Positions 60,197 to 64,000 of a DNA stretch of 64,000 nucleotides are shown one piece after another (position 1 is the stretch's first letter; the number at the start of each line of letters is the position of its first letter). Position numbers and translations under genes: made by a program. The notes below the pieces were generated by a model. That model was not told where the DNA came from and did no database searches. It saw nothing but the letters and a program-made list of their open reading frames with translations. Source of the DNA: UBA1189 sp045612065 (GTDB lineage: Bacteria; Bacteroidota; Bacteroidia; Bacteroidales; Bacteroidaceae); contig JAZKYH010000066.1 in NCBI GenBank assembly GCA_045612065.1, positions 34,262 through 98,261 of the forward strand, read 5' to 3'.

Positions 60197-60270
60197 TTTT
60201 TAACGATTAACGATGAACGGTTAACGAAAGCAATGAGCAGTGAGCACCCTACACACTAAACACTAAACAA
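60197..60270. repeat. 7-bp-period repeat array
   Basis: Reading on: AACGATT, AACGATG, AACGGTT and AACGAAA, then GCAATGA and GCAGTGA, then ACACACT and AAACACT, all in the same heptad register. The sequence changes along the array but the period does not. Confidence 0.65.
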
Positions 60271-60274
60271 AAGA

Positions 60275-60316
60275 AAGGACAATCGACTTAGGAAATACCC
60301 ATCGTCCATTGTCCTT
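60275..60316 (-). terminator. Terminator of efp
   Basis: AAGGACAAT (60275-60283) pairs with ATTGTCCTT (60308-60316). On the minus strand TTCTTTTGTTTAG follows. A smaller GCAGAGC/GCTCTGC hairpin (60330-60345) lies between it and the stop. Confidence 0.75.
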
Positions 60317-60351
60317 CTATCAGTTAATAGCAGAGCACGCTCTGCGGTGTA

Positions 60352-60918
60352 TTACATCTTTACACGACCAACGTATGAACCGTCGCGAGTGTCAACCTCT
60401 ACGAACTCACCCTCATTGATGAAGAGGGGCACGCGGATCTCAGCACCTGTCTCGAGTGTAGCGGGCTTGAGTGTGTTGGTAGCGGTGTCACCCTTAAGAC
60501 CGGGCTCGGTGTAGCTGATCTGAAGAACCACCTTGGTGGGAAGTTCAGCGTAAAGTACAGTCTCGGTAGAAGCATCAACAACAACCTCTACATCCATGCT
60601 CTCCTTGAGGTAGTCAACACCTGTGATGAGTTCCTTGGCGATGGGGTGCTGGTCGAAGGTCTCGTTGTTCATGAAGATGTAGTCCTCACCCTCCTGATAA
60701 AGGAACTGGTGTGAACGACGCTCTACACGCACGTCCTCGAGCTTCTCACCGATATTGAAACGACGCTCCAAAACGTAACCGTCAACTACGTCCTTGAGTG
60801 TGGTACGCATGAAGGTGTTACCCTTACCAGGTTTTACGTGAAGGAAATCGATACAGAAGTACAACTTACCATCCATGCGGATGCAGGTACCTTTCTTGAT
60901 GTCTTGAGCATTAATCAT
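60352..60918 (-). CDS. efp: Elongation factor P
   Basis: A 188-residue three-domain translation factor that relieves ribosome stalling at polyproline. The N-terminal KOW-like domain ends in a loop HVKPGKGNTF, where K32 is the position usually modified or contacting the P-site tRNA. Two OB-fold domains follow. No dedicated modification enzyme (EpmA/EarP/YmfI) is visible nearby. It has its own promoter (60977-61008) and is divergent from rpmH. Confidence 0.97.
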   Translation of the reverse strand: MINAQDIKKGTCIRMDGKLYFCIDFLHVKPGKGNTFMRTTLKDVVDGYVLERRFNIGEKLEDVRVERRSHQFLYQEGEDYIFMNNETFDQHPIAKELITGVDYLKESMDVEVVVDASTETVLYAELPTKVVLQISYTEPGLKGDTATNTLKPATLETGAEIRVPLFINEGEFVEVDTRDGSYVGRVKM

Positions 60919-60976
60919 AACTTTCTCTAATCTTTAATTATATTATTTGTTTTACTTTTCTCTCCGTTTTCGAGTG

Positions 60977-61008
60977 CAAAATTAGTAGAAAACAGAAAAA
61001 TACCCAAA
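60977..61008 (-). promoter_or_regulatory. Promoter of efp
   Basis: On the minus strand TTTG (61005-61008), 20 bases, then TAATTTTG (60977-60984). Confidence 0.8.
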
Positions 61009-61033
61009 TGTTTTACACAAAATCAGCGCATTT

Positions 61034-61065
61034 TTTGGCTATTTCAAAAAAAGTAAGTACTTTTG
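61034..61065 (+). promoter_or_regulatory. Promoter of rpmH
   Basis: TTTG (61034-61037), 20 bases, then TACTTTTG (61058-61065). The leader of about 70 bases contains an AGCCT/AGGCT hairpin (61080-61099). Confidence 0.82.
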
Positions 61066-61141
61066 CAACCCGATTACGTAGCCTAACAACGGCGAGGCTA
61101 AAAGATTAAGAAAAGAAAGAACAATAAAATAGTACAGAGCA

Positions 61142-61303
61142 ATGAAAAGAACATTTCAACCTTCTCTGAGAAAGAGAAAAAACAAACATGGTTTCCGTGA
61201 GAGAATGGCTACCGCTAATGGTCGTCGCGTATTGGCTGCACGTCGTGCTAAGGGTCGTAAGAAATTGACAATCTCTGACGAGTTCAACGGTAAGAAGAAG
61301 TAA
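61142..61303 (+). CDS. rpmH: 50S ribosomal protein L34
   Basis: A 53-residue, extremely basic protein: MKRTFQPSLRKRKNKHGFRE is the L34 signature, and NGRRVLAARRAKGRKKL follows. It binds 23S rRNA in the large subunit. The gene is divergent from efp and ends in a strong terminator. It is separate from rnpA/dnaA, its classical neighbours in many bacteria. Confidence 0.97.
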   Translation: MKRTFQPSLRKRKNKHGFRERMATANGRRVLAARRAKGRKKLTISDEFNGKKK

Positions 61304-61331
61304 TTCTCTTCGCAAGTAGAACAAACATTAT

Positions 61332-61357
61332 AAGAGGCTAACATCAGTTAGCCTCTT
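61332..61357 (+). terminator. Terminator of rpmH
   Basis: AAGAGGCTAAC pairs with GTTAGCCTCTT around ATCA and is followed by TTTT. On the minus strand it could also end the fcl transcript. Confidence 0.93.
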
Positions 61358-61414
61358 TTTTATGATATATCATTTCAAGCTAAAATTCGCCCCACTAACG
61401 GGCTTGCACCATTC

Positions 61415-62356
61415 CTATCGTTCTGCACGCATAGGATTGTTCAAGAAGTCCGCATACGAGAGGCGTATGCCCTCATCGAGTTCGGTACGATACTTCCAGC
61501 CTAAACGCTCAGCCTTGGACACATCAAGCAATTTGCGCGGTGTGCCATTGGGTTTCGAGGTATCCCAAAGGATCTCCCCCTCATAACCAACCACCTTGGC
61601 CACCAATTCAGTCAGTTCTTTGATGGTCACCTCCTTACCCGTTCCCGCATTGACAGTCTCGTTGCCACTATAGTTATTCATCAGGAACACACAGAGATTG
61701 GCAAGATCATCTACATAGAGAAACTCACGCAGAGGGGTACCATCACCCCAGCAGGTAACAGAGGTGAGTCCTGCCTCCTTGGCCTCGTGGAAACGACGGA
61801 TAAGCGCAGGTAGCACGTGACTATGGGTCGGATGATAGTTGTCGTTAGGACCATACAAGTTAGTGGGCATCACACTAATGTAGTCTGTGCCATACTGACG
61901 ATTAAGATACTCGCAATATTTCAACCCCGAAATTTTGGCCAAAGCATAGGCCTCATTGGTAGGTTCCAACGAGGAGGTAAGCAAGCAACTCTCGGACATA
62001 GGCTGCGGAGCCAAGCGCGGATAGATGCATGAAGAGCCCAGAAACTCGAGCTTCTTGCAACCGTTCTTCCAAGCAGCATGGATGACGTTCATCTCAAGCA
62101 TCATATTATCATACATGAAGTCTGCCAATGCACTCTGATTGGCGATGATACCTCCCACCTTGGCTGCAGCAAGAAACACGTATTCGGGACGTTCCTCAGC
62201 AAAGAACTTTTCTACCTGGTCTTGGCGACAAAGGTCAAGCTCTGCATGAGTACGTGTGATGATATGGGTATACCCTTGGCGCTCCAGTTCACGCACAATA
62301 GCCGAACCTACCATGCCACGATGTCCGGCAACATAAATCTTAGCATTCTTTTCCAT
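61415..62356 (-). CDS. fcl: GDP-L-fucose synthase
   Basis: A 313-residue epimerase/reductase that converts GDP-4-keto-6-deoxy-mannose to GDP-L-fucose with NADPH. The Rossmann motif is VAGHRGMVGSA, the catalytic YxxxK is in NEAYALAKISG, and LGSSCIYPR and PTNLYGPNDNY are family markers. It follows gmd after 34 bases; together they complete GDP-fucose synthesis from GDP-mannose, feeding fucosylation of surface glycans or glycoproteins. Confidence 0.96.
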   Translation of the reverse strand: MEKNAKIYVAGHRGMVGSAIVRELERQGYTHIITRTHAELDLCRQDQVEKFFAEERPEYVFLAAAKVGGIIANQSALADFMYDNMMLEMNVIHAAWKNGCKKLEFLGSSCIYPRLAPQPMSESCLLTSSLEPTNEAYALAKISGLKYCEYLNRQYGTDYISVMPTNLYGPNDNYHPTHSHVLPALIRRFHEAKEAGLTSVTCWGDGTPLREFLYVDDLANLCVFLMNNYSGNETVNAGTGKEVTIKELTELVAKVVGYEGEILWDTSKPNGTPRKLLDVSKAERLGWKYRTELDEGIRLSYADFLNNPMRAER

Positions 62357-62390
62357 AAATCAGCATCAACTGTGATTTGTCAATTGCCTT

Positions 62391-63527
62391 TTACTTAACA
62401 ATACCCTTTTCCAAGTATTCTACCAAGTTTGTAGTAATATGCTCACTGGCACGTTCTACAGCAACCTTAGCCATGTCAGAATCAACCATAATCTTCACCA
62501 ACTGTTCAAAAGTGGTCTTCTGCGGATTCCAACCAAGTTTCTCGCGGGCCTTTGACGGGTCTCCCCAAAGGTTAACGACATCAGTAGGTCTGAAGAAGTC
62601 TGGAGACACCTCGATAAGTACATCGCCCACCGACAACTGAGTGTTGGCAATAGCTACCGATTGTGGTTCAATACTCTTGATAACACCCTTCTCATCGGCT
62701 CCCTCACCAACAAATTCCAATTCGATGCCTACATGCTTAAAAGCATAATAACAGAAATCACGTACCGAATGCTGTACGCCAGTAGCTATGACAAAATCTT
62801 CAGGTTTATCATTCTGCAACATCAACCACATACACTCCACATAGTCCTTTGCATACCCCCAGTCACGCAACGAAGAAAGATTACCGAGGTACAACTTATT
62901 CTGTTTACCTTGCGCTATACGTGCAGCAGCGAGAGTAATCTTACGAGTCACAAAAGTCTCACCACGACGTTCACTTTCATGATTGAAAAGAATGCCTGAG
63001 CAACAAAACATATTGTAAGCCTCACGATACTCCTTTACAATCCAATGAGCATAGAGTTTAGCCACGGCATAGGGGCTGTAAGGATGGAAAGGGGTATTCT
63101 CATTTTGAGGCACCTCTTCCACCTTTCCATAAAGCTCCGAAGTAGAAGCCTGATAGATATGGCAAGTGCTTGCTAAACCACACAGACGAACGGCCTCCAG
63201 CACTCGAAGTACACCTGTAGCATCCACATTAGCCGTAAATTCAGGAGAGTCAAAACTAACCTGTACATGACTCTGCGCTGCAAGGTTATAGATCTCGTCA
63301 GGGCGCACTTTACCAATAACCTGTATAAGGCTCAAAGAATCACCAAGATCTGCATAGTGAAGGTGAAACTTAGGATTACCCTCAAGATGGGCAATACGCT
63401 CACGGAAATCCACCGATGATCGACGAATGGTACCATGCACCTCATAACCCTTACTCAATAGAAATTCAGACAAGAAAGAGCCATCCTGACCCGTAACACC
63501 TGTAATTAATGCTTTCTTCATATCCAT
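62391..63527 (-). CDS. gmd: GDP-mannose 4,6-dehydratase
   Basis: A 378-residue short-chain dehydrogenase-like enzyme, the first step from GDP-mannose to GDP-fucose. The NADP motif is GVTGQDGSFLSEFL, the YxxxK is in YSPYAVAKLYA, and ASTSELYGKVEEVPQNE and FNHESERRGETFVTRKI are conserved. Two ATGs lie six bases apart (63527 and 63521); either gives a normal N-terminus. It is upstream of fcl in the same operon. The 360-base gap to the 5S rRNA gene holds only hairpins and a candidate -7 box. Confidence 0.97.
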   Translation of the reverse strand: MDMKKALITGVTGQDGSFLSEFLLSKGYEVHGTIRRSSVDFRERIAHLEGNPKFHLHYADLGDSLSLIQVIGKVRPDEIYNLAAQSHVQVSFDSPEFTANVDATGVLRVLEAVRLCGLASTCHIYQASTSELYGKVEEVPQNENTPFHPYSPYAVAKLYAHWIVKEYREAYNMFCCSGILFNHESERRGETFVTRKITLAAARIAQGKQNKLYLGNLSSLRDWGYAKDYVECMWLMLQNDKPEDFVIATGVQHSVRDFCYYAFKHVGIELEFVGEGADEKGVIKSIEPQSVAIANTQLSVGDVLIEVSPDFFRPTDVVNLWGDPSKAREKLGWNPQKTTFEQLVKIMVDSDMAKVAVERASEHITTNLVEYLEKGIVK

Positions 63528-63610
63528 ATATTAATATAATAAGTTCACGAAAGTTTATGCCACGCTGTAAAGATAGCTCTTTTTTTACAACTTTGCACCA
63601 TATTTCACTG

Positions 63611-63618
63611 CAAAGGTA
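63611..63618 (-). promoter_or_regulatory. Candidate -7 box for gmd-fcl
   Basis: TACCTTTG on the minus strand, about 85 bases before the ATG. No clear TTTG at the right spacing. Confidence 0.45.
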
Positions 63619-63707
63619 GGAAAACCTCCCAAACTTCCATAAAAGAGACAAAGCAACCCCTCCATTTGCAAAGAAATAAATACGAGAAAACGTACAAGAT
63701 AACTAAT

Positions 63708-63779
63708 ACCTCCTAGGACTTCCTAGAATATCTAGGGTATCCAGGAGGTCTATTGCATCTAATAAAGCAATACAGACCT
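63708..63779 (-). other. Two overlapping hairpins upstream of gmd
   Basis: One stem pairs ACCTCCT (63708-63714) with AGGAGGT (63743-63749) and encloses CCTAGA/TCTAGG (63722-63727 with 63731-63736). A second pairs AGGTCT (63746-63751) with AGACCT (63774-63779) and ATTGC (63752-63756) with GCAAT (63767-63771). They share bases 63746-63749, so only one can form at a time. Confidence 0.5.
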
Positions 63780-63888
63780 TCAGAGCTAGCAGAGCACATC
63801 CATTCCTCCCGGCATCACAGGATCTAAGGCCCAGAGTTACCGACTCCCGAGCTCCCAACCCCTCTCATGCATATTCCACACCAAACAA

Positions 63889-63922
63889 AGAGAGGAGTCA
63901 TCCTCTTGGACAACTCCTCTCT
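63889..63922 (-). terminator. Terminator of the rRNA operon
   Basis: AGAGAGGAGT (63889-63898) pairs with ACTCCTCTCT (63913-63922). TTGTTTGG follows on the minus strand. It lies just past the 5S rRNA 3' end. Confidence 0.85.
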
Positions 63923-63925
63923 CCT

Positions 63926-64000
63926 GAAAACGGCGGCTACCTACTCTCCCACAAACGCAGTACCATCGGCGCGGTCGGGCTTAACTTCTCTGTTCGGAAT
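63926..64000 (-). rRNA. rrf: 5S ribosomal RNA, 3' part
   Basis: On the minus strand the segment reads ATTCCGAACAGAGAAGTTAA, then CGCCGATGGTACTGCG and GGGAGAGTAGGTAGCCGCCG, the conserved loop C to 3' end of bacterial 5S rRNA. The 5' part lies beyond the window. It marks the end of an rRNA operon running leftwards. Confidence 0.95.

Overview
The window is chromosomal DNA from a member of the Bacteroidota, most likely order Bacteroidales and perhaps Prevotellaceae (the family is a guess). Four things point there. Many genes have the TTTG / TAnnTTTG promoter typical of Bacteroidota. Large secreted proteins end in type IX secretion (T9SS)-like tails. Several short proteins look like Bacteroidales-specific families (DUF3467, DUF6078-like). 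The gene set includes MutA/MutB, CdaA next to FolP, a roughly 575-residue LysS and a MaeB malic enzyme.

Layout. 0-2 kb: the end of a threonine dehydrogenase, a small acidic protein, then thioredoxin and rubrerythrin. 1.7-4.9 kb: a DUF3467 protein, ftsZ and ftsA on the minus strand. 5-9 kb: folP-cdaA and groES-groEL on the plus strand. 9-14.5 kb (minus): a Pit-type phosphate transporter, then murF followed by an HPr-kinase-like protein, a signal-peptidase-like protein and a PqqD-like protein. 14.6-22 kb: maeB (+), then a HAD phosphatase, pgi and the lysS-gpsA pair (minus). 22-27 kb: methylmalonyl-CoA mutase mutA and mutB, separated by a 621-bp repeat-bounded cassette carrying a four-helix-bundle (23S rRNA intervening-sequence type) gene. 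27-30 kb: a DUF6078-like protein and a BspA-type leucine-rich-repeat surface protein with a long, highly structured leader. 30-32.5 kb: tRNA-Pro, rpsU, several dispersed repeats and mraY. 32.6-47.7 kb: a glycan-degradation locus. 47.9-58 kb: rnhB and five ion or solute transporters on one strand. 58-64 kb: sufS, radC, efp, rpmH, the GDP-fucose pair gmd-fcl, and the 3' part of a 5S rRNA gene.

The most striking part is the glycan locus. Two adjacent minus-strand genes encode secreted polypeptides of 2420 and 1975 residues. The first carries GH20, GH84 and GH16 catalytic domains; the second carries GH27 and GH2. Both contain a shared domain of about 125 residues and T9SS-like tails. A divergent single-domain GH20 gene faces them. 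Together the activities would suit stepwise removal of alpha-Gal, beta-Gal and beta-GlcNAc plus internal cleavage of a host-type glycan. No SusC/SusD pair is present.

Second-tier observations: degenerate direct repeats with a strict 7-bp period recur in many gene gaps with different sequences; a multi-stem leader RNA precedes the BspA-like gene; there is a relic of a tRNA-Pro 3' end with its own terminator; and a GC-rich palindrome appears to have been absorbed into the start of rnhB.
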